Below are positions 13,701-22,110 of a stretch of DNA of 64,000 nt, in pieces (position 1 is the first letter of the stretch; every line of letters starts with the position of its first letter). Under the pieces are notes generated by a model. The model was not told where the DNA came from, ran no database searches, and worked only from the letters and a program-made list of their open reading frames with translations. Location: positions 12,710,001 through 12,774,000 of the forward strand of contig OY727097.1 in assembly GCA_963402885.1 (NCBI GenBank). Reading direction: 5' to 3'. Both the position numbers and the translations under genes were made by a program. The DNA comes from Antedon bifida. Lineage: Eukaryota; Echinodermata; Crinoidea; Comatulida; Antedonidae.

Positions 13701-16700
13701 TAGGCAGGTAAATTAACTCCTAAAATTAAACGTTAAAACTGTAGGCATATCGTCGTCCAAAAACTATAATATGCCATTTTATAGCGTTGTTTCAGTAGGA
13801 AAAAGGCAACATAACAGTTACATTCAACAAAAAATCCATTGATTGTCAGTCGATTTGACTACCTTTTGCTTTAAATATTATAGTTTTCCAGGTAAATTAT
13901 AATTTGTTTTGATAAAATTATTGCCCAAAATAACTAAATAACAAGTAATTGTTTTCATGTGGAAAATATAAATTTAATTTATGAGATTGTTTGGCCTGTG
14001 AGTAAATTATAATTGGCAAAATATATTTATATGTAGATTCTTACTTTATGTAAATGTATGTGGTACGGTACACATTTTTTACCACCTAAAGAAGTTGAAA
14101 CACAATACTATAAGGATGCTTAAGTCATAGATATCTCTATTTTTAAATGCTGAATTATTGAGAACAATCGTAATGTTGATCAGCAAAGAAAGATATGGAT
14201 ATAGGATATCCGTTTATTCAAAGGAGAACAATGAATGGAATATTCCTATCTCTCTTCTGAACTTGAATTTCCTCAGAAGGCGCATAATTTCCTTTAACTG
14301 CTGACCGCGTAATAAAAAAATCTTACTTATTTTGGGGTATGAAGAGGAATATTTATAGGATGTATAATTGTAGTCTATATACAAACGGTTGTTAGCATGG
14401 ATATTGGTGATGTAGCACATTGACCAATAATACAGATTTCGCGATAAACATTATTTATCTGCTCGCCATAGTTGTCCTGTACTGAATCTACAATGCATGC
14501 ATAACCCAGACATGTGTTAAGCACGTTAGCTAAATATACCAAATGTAGTGTTTCATGTGGTTTATTCTAAGCGGTTATTTGCTTTTCTTAAGAATTATTT
14601 CATAATGTTTAATCATTTTGATTTCTTATAGCGTGTTACTAATACATTATATACATAATTACAAATTTCCAAGGCATCTCATGCCATCGGAAGCGCTAGA
14701 CTGTTGTGTAACTTTAATTTTCCCATCTCAGTTGATGGACACTTGACATACAGTTTGTCTTTACAGTGTAAAGACAATATACGAGATATATTTTAGCATT
14801 CATGCTACATAAACGTACGCCCACGTATGGAAAGTCAAGTTTAGTTTTATACAATTAAATTAAAGCTGTCCAGCTGATTTTTTCTTTGAAGGTAGAGTAT
14901 TCCTTGAATGCAATAAAGTCTTATTAATTAGTAAATCGAATTGAAAAAGATTACGCATTGTATAAACAATGCGATGTGATACTGTGGTATACTATCGCGT
15001 TTAGTTACTGAATATTATAGCACACCTTGTTATACTGTAGGTTTCTCCCTATTGTAGGAAGTATTTACAGCATAGCACATGAAATCCCTGAATCATTGAA
15101 TGTAGTAGACAATAAAAGCAAGGGAATTATCAATCAAGCATCGTATCCAGTTCCAAAAACAAGCATGCTGCAAACCACAGATCAAAGTAACATTTTAACT
15201 TTATTAAGTTTATAAGCAGTTTAATTCATTGTATGTTTTTGATTTGTCAAAATAATATATTAGCTATGCTATTTTTATAATGTTAATATCGTCTCATAAT
15301 ACGTAGGCTATTTGTTTCAATTATGTTATTATTATTCAATTATTATATATATCATGGATTGCTTTTGGAAGTTCATCCGGGAGATTTATTATAATATAAA
15401 AATAATTTTGATTTCTCATTGATTTTGTTTTACTTGTTTATATGTTTATTATTATACAGTAAGCGTTCTTGTAATGTATGCATGTGGCAAATGGTTTAGT
15501 ATAAATTCGTGTTGGTTTGTCACTATTGCTGAAATCATGTAAGTACTTTTTTTCTCTAATATTTACAGAACGATAAATAATGAACCTAGTAATTGTTCAT
15601 TATTTATTGAAATTAATCCATTTATTATAGAATAATAGATTGCTGGAATTGTTATTTGAAATATTGAATATTACTTATATTATATTATATACCATATTTG
15701 ATTGATCACTTAATTTCAGAATAAAAATTCCATTTCAATTTCAAACAATACTTGGAAGAAAACGAAAAATCACACTAAAATGTTATGTTTCCAATTAGTA
15801 TATTTAAATTATTTATTATTATTTTCATTATTATTTTTGTTTATTGTTATATTGTTTCTGCATCATTGTTTGCATTACTATTCCAGTATTTGTATTTTTT
15901 TCTCTTTTGTAGTGAAGCCCACTTTTATTGCACATAATAAATGACAAACAATGGGTATCTACATGATATTACACAGACTGATAATAATAATAATAAATGA
16001 AGACTTATATAGCGCCGGTATCCTCCACCCATGTGGCGCTCATGGCGCTTTGTGCATTAACAACGTGCGAGAACATCAGCGAATAGCGACGTCTTTAGGT
16101 TGGTCTTGAAACTGTTTAGACTAGTTGAGCATTTAACTGTTGCTGGTAAGCTGTTCCATACAGATGTTGGTATTGTGTTAAAAATATTTGTATTATTATT
16201 ATTTACATAGATAATAAATCATAATTGATTTGTAGGCCTACCTCGTTCTGAATATTTACGCTCTTTGTATTTATAATATGGGTACATATACCAATCTCAC
16301 TAGTCTTTGCACTTTCCGGAATCTATAAAATGTGAACCAATAATGTTATTAATATAAATCCAACTGTTTATGTCATTTAATGACATGCATTGATATTATT
16401 GTTAAACACATTACAGAATATTATATTTTATAAATCGTTCGAAAGAGAACATTTCATTCTCAACTTTACAGTTGTCATATTACGTTTTTAACAATATTTG
16501 ATAATATTATAACATATTCATCTGTATTATATATGTAATAATAGACAACAATAATAATAATGATGATTCAAGTATTTTAGAATAATATAGTAGAGAATGC
16601 ATAGATGTTTCAATAAAAGAGAGAGGGCAAAATTAATCAAGAATTAAAAATTCATGTCAATTATCATCATGTTTTATCGAAGCTAATTCAATAATTAAAT

Positions 16701-16867
16701 TGTACTTGTCTAATGCTGTACAAAGATGGAAGGTACTATTCTTTTTACGTTTCAACATAATCAAGGTAAAATACTAATATGATTTTTGTCAGTAGTTGCA
16801 AAGTAAAATCACCTACCTCCAGACTATTGTCAGCACATAGTTCTATAAGATGTTTTTTAAGATCCAT
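1606..16867 (-). CDS. Ankyrin-repeat protein gene, 5' part (three exons, continues past the left edge)
   Basis: Three minus-strand segments join in phase 0: an ATG exon (16817-16867), then 13275-13373 and 1606-1704. All visible donors fit GTRNGN (GTAGGT, GTAAGT, GTAGGC) and both acceptors end in AG. The two internal exons are 99 bp each and encode one 33-residue ankyrin repeat apiece, so the protein has a 17-residue leader and then ankyrin repeats. Ankyrin repeats are protein-binding modules; which partner this one binds cannot be read here. Introns are about 3.4 and 11.6 kb and full of transposon remnants. More exons must lie left of base 1606 because the last one ends in a donor, not a stop. 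The neighbouring Roco-Death gene is on the same strand 31 kb upstream; ankyrin repeats occur in some Roco proteins, so a related downstream gene is possible but unproven. Confidence 0.65.
1705..3282. other. Intron sequence, no recognised feature
   Basis: AT-rich sequence inside the large second intron of the ankyrin gene. Short open frames on either strand show no family motif and no codon-like composition. Nothing is called here. Confidence 0.5.
3283..4010 (+). mobile_element. Old LINE reverse-transcriptase fragment split by a younger LINE
   Basis: Plus-strand bases 3283-3357 read as the non-LTR RT N-terminal motif (NLDNYRSVPLISCEILERII). The frame is then interrupted by the insertion at 3363-3940 and seems to resume after 3953 with residues typical of this region. 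Only a small, decayed part of the RT remains. It is an old host copy into which the younger LINE landed. Confidence 0.6.
3363..3940 (-). mobile_element. 5'-truncated LINE copy with target-site duplication
   Basis: On the minus strand the element starts inside a reading frame with a Cys-His zinc-like motif (CEHCQNEIETDKHMLLKC), the usual C-terminal end of some non-LTR retrotransposon ORF2 proteins. The frame runs to 3542. The 3' part ends in AATAAAAGTGGG, a short spacer, CCCAC and then an A-run (T-run at 3361-3369 on the plus strand). A 12-bp duplication TATCATCATATT flanks it at 3351-3362 and 3941-3952. This is the classic product of target-primed reverse transcription, truncated at the 5' end. 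The first residues of the open frame come from the duplicated target, not the element. Confidence 0.85.
4130..5189. mobile_element. Non-autonomous DNA transposon with terminal inverted repeats (~1.06 kb)
   Basis: The left end TATGGAACGCGGAGAGTGCC and the right end (reverse complement TATGGAACGCCGGAGACTGC) form imperfect terminal inverted repeats of about 21 bp. Inside each end are several copies of one short motif, GGCGAC(TT) on the left and (AA)GTCGCC on the right, in opposite orientation. Subterminal motif clusters are known transposase-binding sites in hAT-like elements. No transposase frame is present. The superfamily is not certain, and no clean target duplication was seen. Confidence 0.7.
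5869..6190. mobile_element. Possible pogo/Tc1-like element remnant
   Basis: CAGTAGAACCTCTCC at 5869 follows a TA and resembles pogo/Tigger terminal repeats. A loosely inverted counterpart (ACCTCTTAATAGGTGTTCC) lies at about 6160-6185. No intact right terminus and no transposase was found, so the edges are rough. Confidence 0.3.
6579..6744 (+). repeat. 165-bp direct repeat, copy 1 (LTR-like, 5' of gypsy remnant)
   Basis: This block and 12247-12416 are near-identical and in the same orientation, beginning GTGACGTCTATAGTCTT and ending GATGTGTT-TATATTG. It lies about 450 bp before the gag-like start of the gypsy element. It could be a shared piece of the element's LTR or an unrelated dispersed repeat; flanking sequence outside the block differs between copies. 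Confidence 0.6.
7197..7926 (+). pseudogene. Gag-like region with broken zinc knuckle
   Basis: An ATG at 7197 opens a Gag-like start (MAFKYDMDG), which frameshifts within about 100 bp into the frame carrying DLLKAHFESQSWKWGIESQ. Typical Gag residues follow (QYASDIMLW, LLPNIR) across a TAA at about 7462 and another frame change. A single zinc knuckle lies near 7846-7890 (CWRCGFRGHIRVTYY); its fourth ligand, normally Cys, is Tyr. Several disabling changes make this a pseudogene. Confidence 0.7.
8096..8486 (+). pseudogene. Retroelement aspartic protease remnant
   Basis: The frame contains CLVDTGASINRID, the DTG active-site loop of retropepsins, followed about 80 residues later by VIMLGSQFLHDLGANINAC, which matches the flap-to-C-terminal I-L-G-x-D/x-L region. 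The open frame then runs without a stop into integrase sequence, showing an internal deletion. Confidence 0.75.
8530..8690 (+). pseudogene. Integrase catalytic-core remnant, part 1
   Basis: Same frame as the protease. WPILVPLKETGAATVAKALF followed by ETLLSDRGSNS matches the first half of the gypsy DDE integrase core, including the second catalytic Asp in SDRG. It is cut at about 8690 by a minus-strand LINE piece. Confidence 0.75.
8690..9355 (-). mobile_element. LINE ORF2 C-terminal fragment nested in the integrase
   Basis: The minus-strand frame 9247-8870 encodes post-RT LINE sequence (LRAYIRSRLTFNCQNW, FLRRMIRNGYRRK, QQRNYAGHLIRS), a pattern seen in many marine LINE ORF2 C-termini. Integrase coding stops at its left edge and resumes at its right edge, so it inserted into the gypsy element. 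Edges are approximate and no clear target duplication was identified. Confidence 0.75.
9356..9955 (+). pseudogene. Integrase C-terminal half remnant
   Basis: Sequence resumes with AYHPQ-type residues near 9362 (small frame-breaking deletion), then HYVNEYHNDWDKYLPAIQFA, a second frame break near 9510, and LLYGREARFPFDVTL. MKERYDERVR and a GPYLLVEKTGPVYFRVR segment match the GPY/F C-terminal integrase module. Confidence 0.8.
10080..10276 (+). pseudogene. Chromodomain remnant at the integrase C-terminus
   Basis: EFEIETIIRGRYRQN then EYLIKWKGF is a chromodomain, the histone-binding module at the C-terminus of integrases of chromodomain-bearing gypsy elements. The conserved Trp after N-T is a TAG stop, and a +1 frame change is needed to read the closing helix (CTALEYIENNP). 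The Trp belongs to the aromatic cage. Confidence 0.75.
10439..10575 (+). repeat. Dispersed repeat with internal CCGA/CAGA microsatellite, copy 1
   Basis: GTGCTACAATGCATAGTGAT and flanks lead into a (GACA/GACC)n microsatellite at about 10487-10550 and then CATAGTGAACTATAG. The same block occurs inverted at 20628-20745 and in diverged form at 52945-53010. A core tetranucleotide array in a fixed flanking context is a known feature of HINE/DINE-type non-autonomous Helitron relatives. Confidence 0.7.
11925..11962 (+). mobile_element. Helentron/HINE-like 3' terminus
   Basis: A hairpin ACCCGTC-GAA-GACGGGT followed by ACTAATGCTAGTTT matches the palindrome-plus-CTAGT end of Helentron-type elements. 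It may be the 3' end of an element that starts near the CCGA repeat at 10.44 kb. The 5' edge is not defined. Confidence 0.5.
12247..12416 (+). repeat. 165-bp direct repeat, copy 2
   Basis: Near-identical to 6579-6744, with a few substitutions and a small indel (AATAATAAAAG versus AATAAAG). It lies about 2 kb after the last gypsy-derived sequence. Confidence 0.6.
12417..13274. other. Intron, nothing recognised
   Basis: Between the repeat copy and ankyrin exon 2. Open frames at 12774-12965 and 12967-13188 lack family motifs and are probably chance. Confidence 0.45.
13275..13373 (-). CDS. Ankyrin gene exon 2, one ankyrin repeat
   Basis: 99 bp, phase 0 at both ends, acceptor ...TCAATAG and donor GTAAGT. 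It encodes one 33-residue repeat. The start HGETALFWGAYYNN matches the ankyrin G-x-TALxxAA pattern with substitutions, and the end LIESDANVNLQAN matches the L-L-xx-G-A-x-V-N-x-Q-x loop. Confidence 0.8.
13374..15880. other. First part of ankyrin intron 1, nothing recognised
   Basis: AT-rich. A plus-strand open stretch ending at 15215 follows several AG dinucleotides and has a coding-like composition, but no partner exon or motif was found. Confidence 0.4.
15892..16190 (-). mobile_element. Composite LINE 3'-end remnants
   Basis: On the minus strand an AATAAAAGTGGGCTTCACTAC tail ending in an A-run (near 15892-15935) belongs to the same family as the 3363-3940 LINE. Next to it, GCGCTATATAAGTC ending in (TTATTATTATT) near 15985-16020 is a second LINE/SINE-type 3' end, common in marine invertebrates. 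GTATTTGTATT at about 15886 and ATATTTGTATT at about 16180 may be the target duplication. Confidence 0.55.
16817..16867 (-). CDS. Ankyrin gene exon 1 (start codon)
   Basis: ATG at 16867 in the context ACAAATGG opens 17 codons (MDLKKHLIELCADNSLE) that end exactly at a GTAGGT donor in phase 0. The short helical leader before an ankyrin repeat is plausible. The start is chosen because this is the only ATG-initiated frame that splices in phase with the 13275-13373 exon. A further 5' non-coding exon cannot be excluded. Confidence 0.55.
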
Positions 16868-18670
16868 TTGTAGTTCCTATCCGTGTACTAGCAAAACATA
16901 AAAGAAGTGGTTAACGATGGACATTAAAAATTGGTTGTTAAATATTTAATAAAAGGAATGCAAACATGGTCTGTAGAGTGTTAAAGTTGACCACTAATCA
17001 AACACAAAGGCATGCTATCAAAATAAACGTTTATATTTAGATCTAAAAAGCTTTCATAAGCATAGAAGTTACCGTATTAATATTTATTATCATTTTAGAT
17101 ACTTGTGGTACAGAATAGGTCAACAACGTTGTCTCCTTCTGAAATGGTTTCAGAATTGTATATAAACGTAAAGCATAGATGATGTAAGAGAAAAAATGAC
17201 GCTCAAAACGGCCACCACTACGACGACAATTGTTCTATTTATTGTGCGCAATACTCGTATGGGCACCGCATTTACTGGTGTAGGCCTACGTTTGATTTAT
17301 GAACTTCTTTTTTTTTTAATTTAAATATTATACATTTGTAATATAAATTCTTAAAACAAATCATTCTAAATTTGAATATACGAAACTGATTTATTTTTAC
17401 AGAAACAGAGGAAATGTTTGTTAAGATAAATATCTGTTACTTGTATAAGAACATTTGTAGTAGCTAACACAACTAAAGTATAACTGTAAATACATAATGT
17501 GCAAACATGTTATATAAAACACAACCCTATCTTACACTCACGTGTAGTTAAGTACATTACTTATCAAACTCACTTGACTTGTGCTGAAAGATATGTTTCC
17601 TCAATAAACAGTTGACTGTTTTGTACAGAAAACAATACACTATACATTATCATTTGTATAAGCGATAACAACATTCTAAAAAGTTGCTGCAACAAGCGTG
17701 ATTTGTTATTTATTGTTTGCTTTGATCTTATCATAAGGTGATTGGAGCTACACCGATATGGATTGCCATTTTAGGCGAGCAAAGTAAACCATTATACCGA
17801 TTTGGTTAACGATGTCGAAGTACAATACAATTCATAATTGTGGACATACATTTCTCCTCCACTAATTCACAGAACAAAGTTTTTTTTTCAATAAAGGTGA
17901 ACGTGCCAGTGACACTTTTAATATTGTTCTACTTTGATTGCAGGTTAATGCTTCATCTATTCATTTTTATATTTATATGGTAGAAAAATAGCAATCAGTA
18001 GCTTATGTTGAAATTGATTGCTTTACATTAATTATTAACTTAAAAAATATATATAAATACAAGTAAAAAGCATTATTCACTTTGAAAAGAGGGATATTAA
18101 ATGATATTATTTAATTAAATTTAAAAATCTGTTGTTATACAAAAAAAATTAAAAATTACCACAAAAATGTGCTACATTTCTATAAAAAATCAAGAATTGG
18201 GTTGGGAACACAATTCTATTTTGAGAACGGAGAGGGCGGGTTTTTTGAACTCTTTGATCAAGCACCCTCTCTTTTAACACGATCACATTAAGTTGAAGAC
18301 AATTTTCCCTCCCTCCCGCCCAATATTTAGACACTTATGGCAATAGGGCTATTTTTCTCTGAGCATCCCTGTTGTGCTTACTCAGAATTTGAAAATTATT
18401 GCTATATAACTTATATTTGCTTATGACTTTTATGTGCAGTTTTACATGGGTGAATTTTCATTTACTAATTAAACTATTTAAGCCAGAACTTATGTTGTAT
18501 GCGTCTTTATTTATTATTCTATGAGTTTGTTAATTGCCGCAGTCTCCGAGTAGCAAAAATCTATTATTTCAAACTATTCCTACCTAAATTAAAAAAATAT
18601 AATAATAATTTTAAATTTTTGTGATAAATTTTTAATTCACATAATTATTCAGGCCTACATATATCTAGAT
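16868..18670. other. Region 5' of the ankyrin gene, nothing recognised
   Basis: Should include the promoter and any 5' non-coding exon of the ankyrin gene, but no core promoter element could be assigned by eye in this AT-rich sequence. Confidence 0.3.
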
Positions 18671-18675
18671 TTATG

Positions 18676-18955
18676 GGTCTAGGACAACTACCACCTGGAC
18701 AACTACCACCCGGACAACTACCACCCGGACAATAACCCCCTGGACAATCACCCTCCTAGGACAACTACCCCCCGGACAACTACCCTCTAAGGACAACTAC
18801 CCCCTAGGACAATCACCTCCTAGGACAACTACCCCCTAGGACAACTACCCTCTAGGACAACTACCCCCTAGGACAACTACCCTCTAGGACAACTACCCCC
18901 TAGGACAATTACCCTCTAGCTACCTACTAGGAACAACTACAGCTTTGGACAACTA
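18676..18955 (+). repeat. Minisatellite array, left arm (CTAGGACAACTACCCC)n
   Basis: About 16 tandem copies of a 15-16 bp unit, with variants such as CGGACAACTACCACC and TAGGACAACTACCCT. Its reverse complement is repeated at 20085-20338. Confidence 0.9.
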
Positions 18956-19684
18956 CGATTGGTAACCAAATTAACAAGCTGCTTCTTTTGGTGCCAATTG
19001 TATTGTAAAATCAAATTGTGTGTGAAGAGGGGACTACGAGGGCGTTGTACCACACTACATTTAACAATATTTGACGTGACATTATTAAAATATCGACGTA
19101 TGTACCTAAGATTTGTAGTCTAATTTGTAATAACTGTAGCGATATTTATTTTATTTAAACTTCTAGGACAAACTATGAAAAACGATTTCCTCAATTGGCG
19201 CAGTTAGCTATGTTTTCATAGGAAGACTAAGAAATGTATGAACCTGTCAAACGGAGGAGAAAAAGATTGATTTTCAAATCGTCTAATGTAATCAATTGAT
19301 TAATAGTGTAGGTTTTTTTTAAATCTAAAGTAAAATTAGGAGGTTCTGTTCTGTACAAAACGAATTGGAATAAAATGAAAAAAGTAGAAATGTTTAAGTC
19401 ATAAACACATCATGGATATAATTATTCTTTAGGTTCTAAAAACGTTTATTGTCCTATTTTCTCAGGAGTGGGGAGAAAATGTAAAAAACAAATCAATTAA
19501 ATTCTTCTATGAAGTAGTAACATCCAAACCAATATTCCATTATTACTGGACTTGTAGTAGTAAACGTATAATGTCATTAAACAGCATAACATAAGCTCTT
19601 ACGGTAAAACATTTGTTTTGAAAAAGAAAAGAGAGAACAAAATTGGGCCAATTTTATCGGTAATAAGGGGCTGCTCCAGTCCCA

Positions 19685-19745
19685 CTATTTTACAACTGCC
19701 CTCTAGTCCAACTGCTATGCCCCTAGGACAACTACCCCTCTAGAA
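19685..19745 (+). repeat. Minisatellite, short inner block
   Basis: Three or four diverged copies of the same 16-bp unit in the same orientation as the left array, next to the inner inverted repeat. Confidence 0.7.
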
Positions 19746-19764
19746 CAAGAACACAATACTACTA

Positions 19765-20022
19765 TATTCAAAACATAGGGAGAGAGATTGATCTTAAATG
19801 AAAGACTGTTTGATTGACTAGTGCAGCTAGGTAAACTGTATGTTCCTAGATTTATATACGGCATCTTCATGTGACACAAGAATAAAATAAGCCCACCCCT
19901 TTATTTTTCAAGTTTGGAATACGTTTTAATAATTTGATCGATTCTCGACTGCTGACGATACGCATATTAAAAAATTCAAAAGCTTTCATTTAAGATCAAT
20001 CTCTCCCCCTATGTTTTGAAGT
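19765..20022. repeat. Inner inverted repeat (hairpin core)
   Basis: CAAAACATAGGG-GAGAGATTGATC... at about 19767-19803 is repeated as its reverse complement at about 19985-20021, with arms of about 37 bp around a loop of about 180 bp. It sits between the two opposed minisatellite arrays. Confidence 0.85.
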
Positions 20023-20084
20023 TCAGTAAGTTTTACAAGATCGTAATTATAACCTAAGGTGTAAGTGTCATGATATAGGTGTGG

Positions 20085-20338
20085 TTGTTCAGAGGGTGTT
20101 GTTGTCCTAGGGGGTAGTTGTCCTAGAGGGTAGTTGTCCTAGGGGGTAGTTGTCCTAGCGGGTAGTTGTCCTAGGAGGTAGTTGTCCGGGTGGGAGTTGT
20201 CCTAAGGGGGTAGTTGTCCTAGAGGGTAGTTGCCCTAGGGGGTAATTGTCCGGGTGGTAATTGTCCTAGGGGGGTCATTGCCCGGGTGGTAGTTGTCCGG
20301 GTGGTAATTGTCCAGGGGGTAGTTGTCCAGATACGATC
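20085..20338 (-). repeat. Minisatellite array, right arm (inverted)
   Basis: About 14 copies of the reverse complement of the left-arm unit (GGGGTAGTTGTCCTAG). Both outer flanks contain CTAGATTTAT close to the array. Confidence 0.9.
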
Positions 20339-20627
20339 TAGATTTATAGAGAAAAAATAAAATGGGTAACACGGCAGTTTGTTACAGCCACTAATAAAAC
20401 CAGGAATACTTGAACTGAAATAGGAAGAACATTTTCATGAGTTGAAAGTTTGACAGTCCTATAGCGAGGCGGAGCCGAGTCTAGAAAAGAAGTCAATCTT
20501 TTAAGGACTAAATATTCTCTCCGTTCAACTAATATACAATATTCATTATTAGGTTCAATGTTAGTTTTAAAATGTGCGATTGCATAAATAAAAACAAATT
20601 ATAAATTCATTCATTTTAACTACTCTA

Positions 20628-20642
20628 TAGTTCACTATGTCG

Positions 20643-20689
<47 letters not shown>

Positions 20690-20745
20690 GGTCCGGTATC
20701 ACTATGCATTGTAGCACGCGACTTAATGGCTGTTGGCCTTGTTTT
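20628..20745 (-). repeat. Dispersed CCGA/CAGA-microsatellite repeat, copy 2 (inverted)
   Basis: Reverse-complement copy of 10439-10575: CTATAGTTCACTATGTCGG, then (GTCT)n at about 20645-20688, then GTCCGGTATCACTATGCATT and the same downstream flank. The flanking match shows common descent, not a chance microsatellite. Confidence 0.8.
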
Positions 20746-20865
20746 TAAATATATTCTAAAAAGGCTGCTGCATGTGGTTTTTGCTAAAATGAACATTGCC
20801 TTATATTAGCTAATCCGCGTATGATGTATGACGTCTAATTTGTTTTTTCTCATCCATACTTTATT

Positions 20866-20960
20866 AATTTTTTTTATTTTGTGGGTATCCACCTTTAATA
20901 TTCTCATTTCCATTGTACACATAATACACATTACATATGTTGAGTTTTACTTGTAGTTGT
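20866..20960 (-). mobile_element. Probable LINE 3' tail (GTGGG...CCCAC family)
   Basis: Minus strand reads ATTAAAGGTGGATACCCACAAAATAAAAAAAA, like the 3' hairpin tail of the 3363-3940 LINE. Diverged; 5' edge unknown. Confidence 0.4.
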
Positions 20961-21361
20961 AATCAATATGTTTGGTTTTTTTTTGGCATATTTTACACAG
21001 TATTGTATTTTCATACGAACAAAATTAAATTGTACGTTAAAGAATTGCTGTTAAGCCAAACATGGTCCAGGTTCATATAGTGTACTATTAACTCAGCCGT
21101 TCCAATTTTCTTACCGGGCTTTATACTGAAAGCAGAGTGATGGATATAGATTCTTAAGACGAAATAGAAAATCCATCTTTTTATCTACCAACGATAAAAT
21201 GTTTATAGTAGTAGGCCTACGATTAACATGTTTTGGCTTTTCAATGACCTAGCTAAACCTACATCCGATAGGTTATGTTACACACGACGGCGAAACTATT
21301 ACTATAGCGACGATAAATGAATCATGAAGTAAATGTTAAGCGGTTGATCACCGATATGAAA

Positions 21362-21622
21362 ATATATACGATGACGTCACATACTGCCAGAACCCCATTG
21401 GCTGATTATTACTGTATTATAATTTTACCGTACCTTTAGTAAACGGAAGTTAGGATACGGTACTGTATCTTTAGCCAAGGCCTTTATCTAAAAAGTCCAT
21501 TTAGTGGTCGTATAGCAGAATGAAACTAGAAAACTCAAATCTTGAAATCTGAGCTTTCTAGTTCTGAGTGTTGACACTCGTTAATTGTCGATTCCATGAA
21601 TTATTCTATAAATTTAAATCAT
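21362..21622 (+). repeat. Isolated partial beta module
   Basis: Matches parts of 24735-25030 and 40419-40720 (GACGTCACATACTGCCAG, AAACGGAAGTTAG, GAGTGTTGACACTCGTTAAT). It lies just before the main segmental array, with the rest of the module missing. Confidence 0.75.
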
Positions 21623-22047
21623 GTCTGCCCTTAACCTTCTGTATTCCAGCATAGAGAGACCTAAAAACCTTAGTCGATCAGGGTACGTATATCAAATTAC
21701 GGTACTAATTTCAATTAAATCCTTTGAAGCACACCTTTTAACAGATGAATTTTCTTTATTAAGTCAACATAATGTGGCGCCTAAACATAACTGTTGTACT
21801 CTAAAATAGGTATTGATTTGTAGATAATCAAAAACATATAATAATTGTAAACATTCTCTTTACGATTCCAACAATTCTATTTGCCTTAGAAACAGACGCA
21901 TTTATATGATCTTCAAAAGATGAATTACTCTCAAAAACCACATCAATATCTTTTTACAATGTACTTACCTCAATCTAAATAGGTGGCATAAGTAAAATAT
22001 TATGTTTTTGGATTTTGACTCCCTAAATATTAAATTTTACATTTTGA

Positions 22048-22110
22048 AGCATTTCAATTCAATTAAATTTCTTTATTGCTGCAAATGCCACCAAGGGCTA
22101 ATATCCGCTT
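22048..22110 (-). mobile_element. Probable LINE 3' tail with (TTGAA)n end
   Basis: Minus strand reads GCAATAAAGAAATTTAATTG then AATTGAA, a polyadenylation signal followed by a short tandem tail, as at non-LTR element ends. Confidence 0.4.

Noticed and set aside
15027..15215. Plus-strand open stretch with coding-like composition after several AG dinucleotides
   Set aside because: No family motif and no partner exon on the plus strand; it could be a terminal exon of an unknown gene, but nothing supports it.
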